A stretch of DNA of 33,228 nt from Phytoplasma sp041276565 (GCF_041276565.1 NZ_JBGGGR010000045.1:1-33228), one strand, 5' to 3'. Shown: positions 1 through 8,647, counted from the stretch's first letter. Numbers and translations are program-made. The notes: generated by a model from the letters alone, not told the origin.

Positions 1-1
1 A

Positions 2-109
2 CCTCTATTAGAAAAAATAGTTACTTTATTATTAGAACAAGAAACAATCACGAAAGAAGAAATAGATAAATTATTAGAAAGTAAAAAACTAAATAAAAAA
101 ACTAAATAA
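2..109 (+). CDS. C-terminal end of a probable FtsH-type ATP-dependent zinc metalloprotease (5' end outside window)
   Basis: An open frame enters from the left edge and ends at TAA 107-109, giving 35 residues. The tail contains LLLEQETITKEEIDKLL, which matches the last helix of FtsH/HflB, where family members have a 'LLExETLxxEEIDxLL' pattern before a short basic tail. FtsH is a membrane-bound AAA+ protease that degrades misfolded membrane proteins, and phytoplasmas are known to carry several copies. Only the tail is visible, so the AAA+ and HExxH motifs cannot be checked. The assignment rests on this short match. A terminator follows directly. Confidence 0.5.
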   Translation, partial: PLLEKIVTLLLEQETITKEEIDKLLESKKLNKKTK

Positions 110-155
110 AAAAAAAAAAAAACAAATTGTTATTATTTAACAGTTTGTTTTTTTT
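110..155 (+). terminator. Rho-independent terminator after the FtsH-like gene
   Basis: An 11-bp stem (121-131 with 139-149, one G-U pair, loop ATTATTT) is preceded by an A tract and followed by a T run to about 155. The A-stem-T layout could work in both directions. Confidence 0.75.
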
Positions 156-285
156 ATGTTTAGATATTAGACAAAAGGTATAAAAAAGATTTTAAATTGT
201 AAATTATGAAAAAATTAAAATTTTATTTTAAAATAGAATATTTTTTAAATTTATAATTATTTTTTTATCAATATATTTCAAGATA

Positions 286-1185
286 TCAAAATCTTTGTAA
301 CCATTCTATAACATCTGCATAAACTTGTTCATTGTTTAAATCATTAAATAAATTATGATAATTCGTAGGATATAATTTGAATTTTTTATTTTTATTTTTC
401 ATAAGATCAAAAAACTCTTTACTATTCTCTGGTAAAATAACTGTATCTTGTCCACCATGCAATAATAATATAGAAGTCGGATAACGGTATGATTTGTTTA
501 TCATATTCTCTTGAAAATATTCAATACTTCGAACCATAGTGGTTCTTACAAAATTAGGAGTTAAAAAATTTACACTACGAAAATTTTTCATTGTTGTAGT
601 CAAAGGTAATCTAGATAATCTTTCATAATTTCTTCCTACTGGAATATTATTCATATTCATAACTTTTGTTTCATCAAGAAAATCAATTACTGAATCAATT
701 ATTTTTGTTGGCGCTCCACTATTAATAACCCCATCAATATCATTATATTTAAAAACATAACAATTATTAATCATCCCTCCTAAACTATGTCCTAATAAAA
801 TATTTCTTAAACCATTTTTTTGTTTTAAGGAATCAATTATTAAATGTAAGTCATCGATAAAAGTATGAAAACTATCAATATCCGCTACACCATCGTTATC
901 ATTTCGACTTTGTCCATGACTTCTGATATCATAAAGTAAAACATTATAATTAAATTGATTTAAACGATGAGCTAATTTTTCATATTCTTTAGAACTTTCA
1001 GCAATACCATGAGTAATAATTACATTTAATCTGGCGTTTTCTACTTCTTTGAAATCTGTATGTATACTAGTCTCGTTTTTATCTAACAAAGGATAAGCAT
1101 AAATTTTTTGTTTATAAATAAAAGAAGATAAACAAATAAATAAAAATATTCTAAACAGATATAAATTTTTTTTTGATTTTAACAT
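286..1185 (-). CDS. Membrane-anchored alpha/beta hydrolase, lysophospholipase/monoacylglycerol lipase type
   Basis: This 299-residue protein probably hydrolyses an ester in a lipid such as a lysophospholipid or monoacylglycerol. Residues 8-24 are a hydrophobic N-terminal segment (signal anchor or signal peptide), so the catalytic domain should face outside. THGIAESS (58-65) is the oxyanion-hole loop and GHSLGG (132-137) the nucleophile elbow with Ser134. GGQD (244-247) supplies Asp247 and NYH (275-277) supplies His277, so the whole triad is present in canonical order. An AAAGGAA ribosome site lies about 10 bases upstream of the ATG. The gene stands alone and is divergent from the secreted-protein gene. 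Secretion toward the host makes a role in host lipid scavenging or virulence plausible, but this is inference. The substrate is not determinable here. Confidence 0.85.
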   Translation of the reverse strand: MLKSKKNLYLFRIFLFICLSSFIYKQKIYAYPLLDKNETSIHTDFKEVENARLNVIITHGIAESSKEYEKLAHRLNQFNYNVLLYDIRSHGQSRNDNDGVADIDSFHTFIDDLHLIIDSLKQKNGLRNILLGHSLGGMINNCYVFKYNDIDGVINSGAPTKIIDSVIDFLDETKVMNMNNIPVGRNYERLSRLPLTTTMKNFRSVNFLTPNFVRTTMVRSIEYFQENMINKSYRYPTSILLLHGGQDTVILPENSKEFFDLMKNKNKKFKLYPTNYHNLFNDLNNEQVYADVIEWLQRF

Positions 1186-1910
1186 TAACTAATCATTCCT
1201 TTAATTTTTTTTAACTCTTAAAATAATATTATTATTATACATAAAAAAAATTATTATTTACATAAAAAAAGATGAAAATTATTTTTTTGTATATAATATA
1301 TAATAAATTTTTATTTTTTATAATAAATTTTTAATTTAAAAAAATATTAAAAAATAAAATATTTTATATTTATAATATATTAACTATAAAATATTTTAAA
1401 ATTAAAAAACGATGGAATAAGCATTATTAAATTAAAAATAAATAATTTAAAGCGTAAATGATCTATTTTAATTAAGTCGAGAACTACTACGATGTACCAC
1501 TAAGAAAGTCCTATTTGATTTCAAAAAAATAAAATTTTCTATAAAATCAAAAATTATTTATTAATTATTTTTGATCATAACACAAAAAAATAAATGTCAA
1601 CAAAAAAAGAAAAAAAGAAACCACTAAATAGTCTTAGAAGACTGAGAGTCTTAGAATTTTTTCTGTGCTTTTATTATAACAATATAGTTTAGTTTTTTTA
1701 TGTCTAAATTAAAAAAAATAAATATTTTTATTAAGTTTTTTATCATAAAATATGATAGAATGCTTTTATCATTAAAATTTTATACTTCAAAAAAATAATT
1801 CAACAGAAAAAGTATGAATCTTAGTTCAAAAACCAAAGTATAAATTAAGATTATTTTTTTATTTATATATTTTTATCAGAATCGAATTTTAAAAATAGAG
1901 GAGAAAATAG
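1186..1910. other. Intergenic region between divergent genes, with one higher-complexity island
   Basis: No convincing gene is seen. Most of it is A/T runs. An island at about 1448-1518 has mixed composition unlike its surroundings. It is followed by a 9-bp hairpin (1546-1575, ATCAAAAAT arms) and by a stretch near 1630-1660 where AGTCTTAGA occurs twice, with AAGACT-GAG-AGTCTT forming a small hairpin before a T run. The ACCACTAA string occurs in the island and again near 1620. It may be the remnant of an insertion element or a small RNA gene; neither can be shown. Promoters for both flanking genes must also lie here. Confidence 0.4.
1897..1903 (+). promoter_or_regulatory. Ribosome binding site that fixes the start of the secreted-protein gene
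   Basis: AGAGGAG sits 7 bases before the ATG at 1911. It is one of the stronger Shine-Dalgarno matches in the accessory part. It shows that translation starts at 1911 and not at the TTG at 1966, where the longer downstream frame opens. Confidence 0.75.
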
Positions 1911-2944
1911 ATGTTATATTTCGAGAATTGTTTACAAAAACAAAGAAAATTATTAATCAATCTTTTTGATAATCATTTTGTTCTTAACAACACCTAAAGT
2001 TTTTGCTTTTAAAGATAACGAATTCTATGAAAGAACTATTAGAGGAACCGAAATTATCCATATTTCGTTAGCCAAAAATTCTAAATCTGAAAATGTTTGT
2101 GATTATATTAAAAAAGACATTAATCATGATTTTGATGTTTCTGTTTCTTCCACTCCTTCTTATAATTCTAATAGAAACGGATCTATTCATTGGTATTTGA
2201 AAGATGGTGATGAAGATTTAATGGCTGTTTATTTTGATGGAGGTCATCGTGAAGAAAGAGATGAAAACTATGACTTTGTTGATTTACGATGGTTAGGTAA
2301 TGGTTCTCCTCATATGTATTTTTTTTGGAAAATGGATGAACCACAAAAAATTTTAGGTCATAATAATATTTTAAAAGCCAAACATTTTAAAAACACTAAT
2401 CCTGTATTAAATTTTTCAATCGAAAAACTTGAAAAAAAGACAAACAAAAATATTACAGTCAAAAAAATAAGTAAAAAAGAAATTCAAAAATTATCTGGTG
2501 GTAATTTTTTTAATTACTGGTATTTCTGGAGTTATTAGCGAACAATTAACGAACGTAGTAGGGGATATTTTAGAAGAAAACCCAGATTCATTAGAAGCAG
2601 CAAGTAAATTAATTAGTGAAACAGAAGATTGTGTTATGGGTGTAGTTGATGTAGTAGACGATGTTCCAGTAGTAAGAAATTTAGTAAGAGTAAGATCAGG
2701 ATTAGAGTTTTGTAAAACTGTTGGAAAAGCAACTAGTTATCCAGTGAATGTTTTTAATGAAATAGGTAAAAATGTTTTGAATGGAAGCAACTATAAATAT
2801 ATCGAAAACCCAATATATCTTGTAGAAAACGTTAGCAAAGGAACAATATTAGCTGTCGAAGGCTTAGCTAAAGCTACTGTTAATACAGGTAAAGATATTT
2901 TTTATGGTGCTAAAGATGCTTGGTCAAAACTATTTAGTTGGTGA
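1911..2944 (+). pseudogene. Secreted protein of unknown function, interrupted by two homopolymer frameshifts
   Basis: I do not recognise this family. Three frames join into one 343-residue protein if one T is removed from the T5 run at 1963-1967 and one from the T7 run at 2505-2511. The repaired N-terminus is a textbook signal peptide: basic QRK, hydrophobic LLINLLIIILFL, then a PKVFA cleavage site at about residue 32. The mature N-terminal half is hydrophilic and rich in Asp, His and aromatic residues (WYLKDGDEDL, DLRWLGNG). The C-terminal half is Val/Asp-rich (VVDVVDDVPVVRN) with two Cys. It lacks the conserved SVM leader of many phytoplasma effectors. The next gene, a membrane protein, starts 32 bases later and is probably co-transcribed. 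As written, only a 28-residue peptide is made from the good start. It could be a decayed effector, a phase-variable gene, or read error at short runs. Confidence 0.7.
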
Positions 2945-2976
2945 AATAATTTTCTAAATAAAGTTAAGAGTGTGTT

Positions 2977-3616
2977 ATGAATAAAAAGTTATTTAAATTG
3001 GTATGTTTTTCTATTTATCTTTTTATTTCTTTTATTAATTTTATTTTTGTTTTAATTAAAATAAAACAAGATCCATCACAAATCGAAAAAGATATTGTAA
3101 TAATTTTTACAAGTTATATTTTTGGTTTGTTCCCTATGTTTATTGTATTAATAGGAATTCAAAGTTATATTTGTTTTAAAATAACTAAAGGAAAATGGTT
3201 AATTTATAAAAACCCCAACAAAGAAAAAAAACATAGAAAATATTGATATCGGCGAATCTATCGGTGAAAGAAGACGAAGATATTTTTTAAAACCAGATCT
3301 TTTCACGAATATAATTTGGTATTCCACTTTATTATCTATTATCGTATGTATCGTTTCATATATTGTAAAATATTCTCAGATATTTGAATTGTTTTTTCTT
3401 ATTTTGTTAATTAGTTTAATATTTTGGGTTATGATCGCCGGAATGGAACAGTTTTTATCTTTTTGGGTTTTTTATGTTAAATTGTTTAAATGGTTAGGAA
3501 TAATTTGGTTTCAAAAAGATTTTGATAAAACTATTAATTCACAAAATTATTTTGTCATTAGTGTATTTTATTACCAAAAAGAAAAAAATAAAACTAAAAA
3601 AAATAAAATATTTTAA
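2977..3616 (+). pseudogene. Polytopic membrane protein of unknown function, split by a frameshift in an A8 run
   Basis: I do not recognise the family. The first frame runs 2977-3246 (89 residues) and a second open frame continues to 3616. Removing one A from the A8 run at 3224-3231 joins them into 212 residues. About five hydrophobic segments are visible (near 8-28, 40-60, 112-131, 136-155 and 157-177), with a basic cytoplasmic-looking stretch GERRRRYF at 96-103 between the second and third. The gene follows the secreted-protein gene by 32 bases, suggesting a two-gene unit such as a secreted factor with a membrane partner. Its function is open. A strong hairpin terminator shared with the convergent restriction gene follows. 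Confidence 0.65.
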
Positions 3617-3627
3617 TTGAATTTATT

Positions 3628-3665
3628 AAAAATTAAGATCAAATATATATTTGGTCTTAATTTTT
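3628..3665. terminator. Bidirectional terminator between convergent genes
   Basis: A 16-bp stem (3628-3643 with 3650-3665, one G-U pair, loop TATATA) has an A tract on one side and a T tract on the other. It serves both the plus-strand membrane gene and the minus-strand restriction gene; the stop codon of the latter overlaps the stem end. Confidence 0.85.
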
Positions 3666-4231
3666 ATTTATTAATTTTATTTAATTTCTCTAACCAATTA
3701 TTAGCGTTTTTTTTCAAATCTTGTAACGTAATTATTTCATTATTTTCTTCTAAATATTTGATTAAACTATAATCATATTTAAAACCAGCACCAGTAGCTG
3801 TTTTTCTACCTCCACCTCTCAGATTTAATTTGCTAAAATCAATTTCATTATAAAGTATTCCTTTTAAAAAAATTTGATTTGGAGCAATATCTAAAAAAAC
3901 TAACAAATCATAATTGTCAGTTTTATGGATTCCTTCGTGCTGAAATTTATTATTAACATCCAAAGTGGCTGTTTTTAATTCGATGCGATAGTTTTCTAAT
4001 TTTATATCCCAATCTTTGTTTTTGTCTTTGTCATTAAATGATTTAAAACCATTTTGTTTCAAAGCATTAACTAAAAATCTTTGTCCAAAACTACCTCTCG
4101 CATCAATAGAAAGAAGTTTTAATTTATAATAAATATCTTTTTCAGTAAATTTATGGTAGTTTTTTTAAATTATTAATAGTTTCTTCATAAACATAATCAA
4201 AGAAAACAGAAATAAGATTTTTATTATTCAT
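3664..4231 (-). pseudogene. Type II restriction endonuclease-like protein, one frameshift in an A7 run
   Basis: The ATG at 4231 overlaps the end of the methyltransferase frame by 8 bases, as in many restriction-modification operons. Its frame stops after about 26 codons. Removing one A from the A7 run (plus-strand T7, 4160-4166) joins it to the frame ending at 3664 and gives 188 residues. The repaired protein contains ARGSFGQRFL (44-53), then NKDWDIKLE (71-79) and IELK (83-86). The Asp at 75 and E84-x-K86 fit the PD-(D/E)xK nuclease core. That signature and the adjacent N6-adenine methyltransferase support a restriction enzyme. The recognition sequence cannot be read from sequence. As written the enzyme is not made at full length. 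Confidence 0.65.
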
Positions 4232-5346
4232 TTTTATCATTTTCATCACTAAAACCAGCATCAGTTAAAACTTTAATTATTAAACTTGTACGTAAATTTT
4301 AAAGCACTATTAGTAGATAAAAAAGCTGTTTTAGTCCAATCATTATTTTTTAAAATTTTTTTAATTTCAATGATGTTTTTTAAAATTTTGATGCTGTATC
4401 CTCTTTTATTAGGAAGTTCTTCGAAAGAATTATAAGTTTTCATTCCTTTAAAGCAAGTACTTGGTAAATAAATATCACATGCATTCAACATTTTTTTATT
4501 TCTAGTACTGGATGGAGTGCCACCATCTTATAAAGAATAAACTTTGATAAAATTATTAGCTGTTTTAATTTTTAAAGGTTTGATTAAATCATTATTGATT
4601 TTGGTCCAAATTTGAAAAATTGTTGCTACTTTAACTTTTTTACCACTTGGATATTCAAATGATGACAAAGGCAATTTTTCAGAATATATCAATTTAAACC
4701 CAATAACTCTTTTTTTAGGTGTTCCTTTACCATCTGATTCAAATAAAAGTGGTAAAATAAACGCTACAATATCAGCAAATTGGTATGAATGATTAATAAA
4801 TCTTAAAGCTAAATTTCCTCTTAAACCAAATGGTGGATTTCCAAAAACAATATTTTTTGTTTTTGTTTCAGGAACAAAATCTAAATAATTTTGAATAATG
4901 TAATTTTTATTAATATTGGGATTGATTTCGACACCAGTTATTTTATTTGGTGGTAATAAATTATAAAAACTTCCATTTCCTGATGAAGGTTCAATCAAAT
5001 TATATTCATCAAAATTTAGTTTTAATTCCGAAATTTTATTTTTCAAAATTTCAAAACAATTTAAAGCAATTTTATGAGTAGTATAAAATTCATCAAATTT
5101 TCTTTCATTTGTTAAATGATTTTTTTGAAATTTTACTGTATCGATATGCGGGTATTCGAATTCAATTTGTTTAATTATTTTTTTTAAGTCTGTATCATAA
5201 TTTTTAGGAATGGATTTTTGTTTTTCCCAACGTTTAATAGTTCCTTTATGAACTTGGAGGAAATTTAATATAAAATCTAAACCTTTGATGTTTTTAATAC
5301 TTAAAAATGTATCAAAAGAAGTTGCATTTTTCATTTTTTGAACCAC
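4224..5346 (-). pseudogene. Type II DNA adenine-N6 methyltransferase, broken by an in-frame stop and a frameshift
   Basis: The first 272 codons hold the catalytic core: YTTHKIA (88-94, motif X region), the AdoMet-binding loop IEPSSGNGSF (118-127) and NPPFG (170-174, motif IV, the catalytic loop of amino-methyltransferases, as in N6-adenine enzymes). The N-terminus (about 26-48) looks like a helix-turn-helix, VHKGTIKRWEKQKSIP. A TAA at 4530-4528 interrupts the frame; the same frame continues with DGGTPSSTRNKK and NACDIYLPSTCF. A second lesion is an A4 run (plus strand 4297-4300): removing one A leads to SALNLRTSLIIKVLTDAGF and a stop at 4224. Repaired length is 373 residues. The GTG at 5346 and the ATG at 5334 are both possible starts; the AAGAAGAAAG site about 11 bases before the ATG favours 5334. 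The core alone could still be active, but the C-terminal part normally contributes to the fold. Confidence 0.75.
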
Positions 5347-5812
5347 TTTCTTCTTATATTATTGTAATTTGTATATGTTTGTTGCAATTTGAGATTCGAA
5401 TTTCGGAATTTTTTCTTTCGTTTATATATTAATATTTTAATACATTTTGTTTAAATTTATATTAATATATATAATATAAAAATTATTTAAATTATAAATT
5501 CAGTAAAATAATTAATTTCTAATTTAAATAATTTTTTATAATAAAATATTTCAAAAATAGCCGATTAAGGATTCTTTTTAGATATATAAAATTTTTTAAT
5601 TAATAGTTTTTCTAGTTACAATTTATAATTGTGTTATAATTTTGGTTTTTATTTTTAACATTTTTCACTGATTTTATATTATACAAAAAAATATAATAAA
5701 CTTTTTTGACAATAAGTTCATTATATTTTATTTATCCAATTTATTTATAAAAATTTGAAACAAACTCAAGTTTATATTTTTAAAAAAATAACAAAGATAG
5801 AGAGATTTTTGA
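5347..5812. other. Non-coding region between the methyltransferase and the CPBP-like relic
   Basis: No gene is visible. It contains the palindrome ATTCGAAT at 5394-5401 upstream of the minus-strand methyltransferase and an extended -10 match TGTTATAAT at 5632-5640 pointing rightward. The rest is A/T runs. The 5' half of the CPBP-like gene may have decayed in the last 100 bases: a fragment reading IERFLKN near 5796-5816 lies in another frame. Confidence 0.4.
5632..5640 (+). promoter_or_regulatory. Extended -10 promoter element
   Basis: TGTTATAAT is a perfect TGnTATAAT extended -10. No good -35 is visible. It points toward the CPBP-like relic about 170 bases downstream. Confidence 0.4.
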
Positions 5813-6466
5813 AAAATTAACAAAGTTAGAAGTATAATTTTAAGTTCTATTTTAATTTCTTATAGTATAGTTATACATGAAATTTTTAAAAAACCATTAA
5901 AAAATATTGCTACTCCGATAGTTTTTTCTCAATTGTGGATGTTTTGGCATTTGCCTTTGATTTTAATGTGTCTTTTAAATTCGGTTTATATAAATTTATT
6001 TTATCTTTTTATATATGCTATTATTAATACAGTTTTATTTTCTGGTAGAGATGGACAATTACTTTTTGATGTATTAAAAGGTATTAAATATATAAAAATT
6101 GATGAATTCAATTTTATGATTAAAAATCACATTTTTGGAAAGTTTTTATTTATTTTAACTTATTCTTTTGTTCCTTTGTTTATTAATTTAAAAACAATAA
6201 GTTATAAAAAATATCTAAATGCTTTTTTATTTGTTATCCTGTTTTTAACTCTATTCAAAACTATTAATGGTTATATTTCTTTTTATGATTGGATTAAACC
6301 AGGAATAATAAATATATTAAAAATCGACAATCCAACAAAACCTACTGTTTTAACTATAATTTTGATATTTAACTTTGTTCCTATTTTGGTTTCGAATACG
6401 ATAAATTTTGTTTTAATTTATATTTTGAATAAAAGATTAAAAACAACTTATGAATTATATTTTTAG
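5813..6466 (+). pseudogene. CPBP-family (CAAX protease/Abi-like) membrane protein, 5'-truncated
   Basis: The frame is open from 5813 to 6466 (217 codons) but has no ATG before 5939; the first usable start codon is TTG at 5933, which lies inside the conserved region. QLWMFWHLPLIL matches the second CPBP motif (FxxxH with trailing LP), normally preceded by about 30 residues that are visible upstream (SSILISYSIVIHEIFKKP). The first motif, EExxR, which supplies the catalytic glutamates, is absent. The rest is hydrophobic, with about five membrane segments. CPBP proteins are intramembrane metalloproteases, but without EExxR this copy should be inactive. The gene probably lost its 5' end. It could instead be an unrelated membrane protein. 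Confidence 0.45.
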
Positions 6467-6807
6467 TCATTTGATATAAGTTTAGATATTTTAAAAAAAT
6501 TTTTGAATTTTTTTTAAAAAAAAAGATTTTTTTGTTTTAAATTTATTTAAAATTATTAATTTTCTATTTTGTATTCTTAAAGAAAAAATTGATAGCCATA
6601 AAAGAATTTTACTTTTTAGGTTATCAATTTTTTTTATTAAAGGATAAATTTGAAATTTTTTCTCAAAAATTATTTTTTTAATTGTTTGAAATTAATAATT
6701 TTAAATAAATCTGAAATAATTATTCAAATTAGTTAATTTTAATTTAATTAATAAATATAAATTATTTAACATTTTTTCGATTATATTTTTTTTATTTTTT
6801 ATTTATT
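6467..6807. other. Intergenic region between convergent genes
   Basis: No coding frame is seen. The only structured element is the hairpin terminator at 6583-6635. The rest is A/T-rich low-complexity sequence. Confidence 0.5.
6583..6635. terminator. Terminator between the CPBP-like relic and ribF
   Basis: A 15-bp stem (6583-6597 with 6619-6633, one G-U pair) has an inner TAAAAG/CTTTTA pairing, flanking A residues and a T run to 6635. It could stop transcription from either side. Confidence 0.7.
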
Positions 6808-7730
6808 TTAAAGACAAATTTTTTTAAAAAAATCATGAGTATTTTGAAAATCTGTTTTAATTTGTTGAATTAATTCTGTAGCACTAAGAAATTTTTGTTC
6901 ACTTCTTAATAAATTATAAAATTCTAATTCTAAATTTTCGGAATAAATATTTTTTTGAAATTGATGTATATACACTTCTAAACTAGGTTTCGAACTAAAA
7001 TTGAATGTGGGACGATTACCAATATTGGCCGTTCCTAGATATTTTTTATTTTGAAAATAAACCAAAACTATATAAACACTATTTTTTGGTAAATAATAAC
7101 GATGATAATCGATATTGGCTGTTGGAAAACCTAAAGTTCGACCCATTTGATTACCGTATATTACTTTTCCTTTAATTTTAAAAGGACGATCCAGAGCTTG
7201 ATTAACTAATTTAATGTTTCCTTTTGTTAATTGAGTTTTTATATAAGAAGTAGAAATTTTTTGTTTTGTTTGGTTTTCATCAATTAAATATATTAAATCA
7301 ACTGTTTCTACGATAAAAAATTTTTCTAAATCTTTATAATTACCTTGTTGGTTTTTTCCAAAACGAGATTTTTTAGTAATAATTACTCTTTTTACATGAT
7401 ATTTTTGTAATAATTGAATGAATTCTAAGGGAGATAAATTAGCTAAATCATAATTCCAATAAAGAAACAAAAGATAATTCAAATGAAAATTTTGATAAAT
7501 AAGTTTTTTTGTTCAAAAGAGGTTAAAAAATTTTCACTTTGTTTTTTAAAAAAAGATTTAGAATTAGGAATAAATTGAATTAAAGCACTTTGAGTATCTT
7601 TATAACTTAATAATTTTTTGAGAATTGTTTGATGGCCTAAGTGAATTCCGTCAAAGTCTCCAAAAGCTAAAGTCAAATTAGAAGAAATATTTTTCGGTTT
7701 TTTAAATAAAGACATTTCGATAATTTTCAT
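6808..7730 (-). pseudogene. ribF: Bifunctional riboflavin kinase/FAD synthetase RibF, split by a one-base frameshift
   Basis: RibF phosphorylates riboflavin to FMN and adenylates FMN to FAD. The first frame (7730-7479) has the nucleotidyltransferase start, FGDFDGIHLGHQ, with the HxGH signature. The second frame (to 6808) has YDLANLSPLEF, then the kinase domain with IYGNQMGRTLGFPTANID (PTAN binds phosphate and Mg) and ANIGNRPTF. The two overlap by four bases. Adding one base to the A4 or adjoining T4 run (plus strand 7486-7493) joins them into about 307 residues, the usual family length, reading FIKNFHLNYLLFLYW or FIKIFHLNYLLFLYW. All other expected motifs are intact. FMN/FAD supply is normally essential in mollicutes, so a real knockout would be surprising. 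Read error, recoding or slippage should be excluded before calling it dead. Confidence 0.9.
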
Positions 7731-8167
7731 TTTAACAATTAATAATCTTTCTTTATTGGATCTTTATTTTTTTTATTATTGATTTTGTTTTGAGATGTTC
7801 TTTTGTCTTTTTTTTATATTTTAGACATATTTCGAAGTTATTTAATAATAAATATTTAATATTATTAATATTGAAAGGGTTAATTTTTGTTTTAATATTA
7901 TAAAATTAAAAAAAATTACTAATCGTAATTTTGCTTCTTTTAAAAAAAGAAAGATATATTTAATTTAGTAAATAAATCAATAAACGTAATTATAAAATAT
8001 TTTTTGAAAACTTTAACTATTTTTAAATGTAAAAATATTATTTTATAATCTAACTATAATTATAAAAAACAATTATAAAAAAGACAAAAATATTTCTTAA
8101 AAAAATATCTTTATTTAAATTATTAAATAAAAAAATAGATAAAAAAACGAAAAAAATAAATAATAAA

Positions 8168-8362
8168 ATAAAAAGGTCTCGAACCACTATTTATTTTTTT
8201 TAATTTTAAATTAAAAACAGAGTTACAAAGAATATAATCGACATCTTTTGTATCCAACGTTACTTTTAAACATTTGGAGGAACATAATCATCTTTATCAG
8301 TATTAATTAAACTAAATATTTCTTCTCCTAAACAAGATACTTTTAACGTTTTTATCCATCAT
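8168..8362 (-). pseudogene. Remnant of an unrecognised protein-coding gene
   Basis: From the ATG at 8362 the minus strand reads MDKNVK, then after removal of one A from an A4 run KVSCLGEEIFSLINTDKDDY and VPPNV. After addition of one T it reads KVTLDTKDVDYILCNSVFN and KLKKINSGSRPF. The composition is protein-like (balanced charged residues, Cys, Gly), unlike translated A/T noise. No family is recognised. The number of lesions and the short length suggest a decaying gene. It could also be chance. Confidence 0.3.
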
Positions 8363-8384
8363 TTTATTTTTATTTTAGTTATTA

Positions 8385-8609
8385 ATGAATTTTTAAAGAA
8401 AAAAATGTTTCTTATTTAGTATTATATTTATAATTCAGTTATTTTATATTATTTTGATTATTACGATATTGTTAACGAATCTTTTTTGGTTTATTTCAAT
8501 ATAAAAAAATTATGAATATATTATTATTAATATTTTAATCGGAACTATAATAATTTTATTATTTGATATAAAATTTATTAAATTAATACAAAAATTTCTT
8601 ATTTTTTAA
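8385..8609 (+). pseudogene. Relic of a small two-helix membrane protein
   Basis: The ATG at 8385 opens MNF, then hits TAA. Beyond the A run the same frame reads a hydrophobic stretch, CFLFSIIFIIQLFYIILI followed by LLTNLFWFISI, then a TAA, then KNYEYIIIINILIGTIIILL and a tail ending at 8609. It would make roughly 75 residues with two or three membrane segments if the stops were repaired. It lies 38 bases before the transporter gene. No family is recognised. A/T-rich DNA tends to yield hydrophobic translations, so this is weak. Confidence 0.3.
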
Positions 8610-8647
8610 GCAATTTATTTAGAAAAGGGTTTATTTTAAATATAATT

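Larger units (their letters stand above)
7731..8647. other. Long low-coding region with two gene relics
   Basis: No intact gene is present. Visible items are a small hairpin at about 7915-7935 (AAAATTAC/GTAATTTT), repeated AATTATAAAAAA strings near 8055-8085, a minus-strand protein relic at about 8168-8362 and a plus-strand membrane-protein relic at 8385-8609. FMN riboswitch-like sequence is not seen upstream of ribF. Confidence 0.45.

Noticed and set aside
1911..2010. SVM-type effector leader on the secreted protein
   Set aside because: The repaired signal peptide does not match the conserved SVM leader pattern; it is an ordinary signal peptide.
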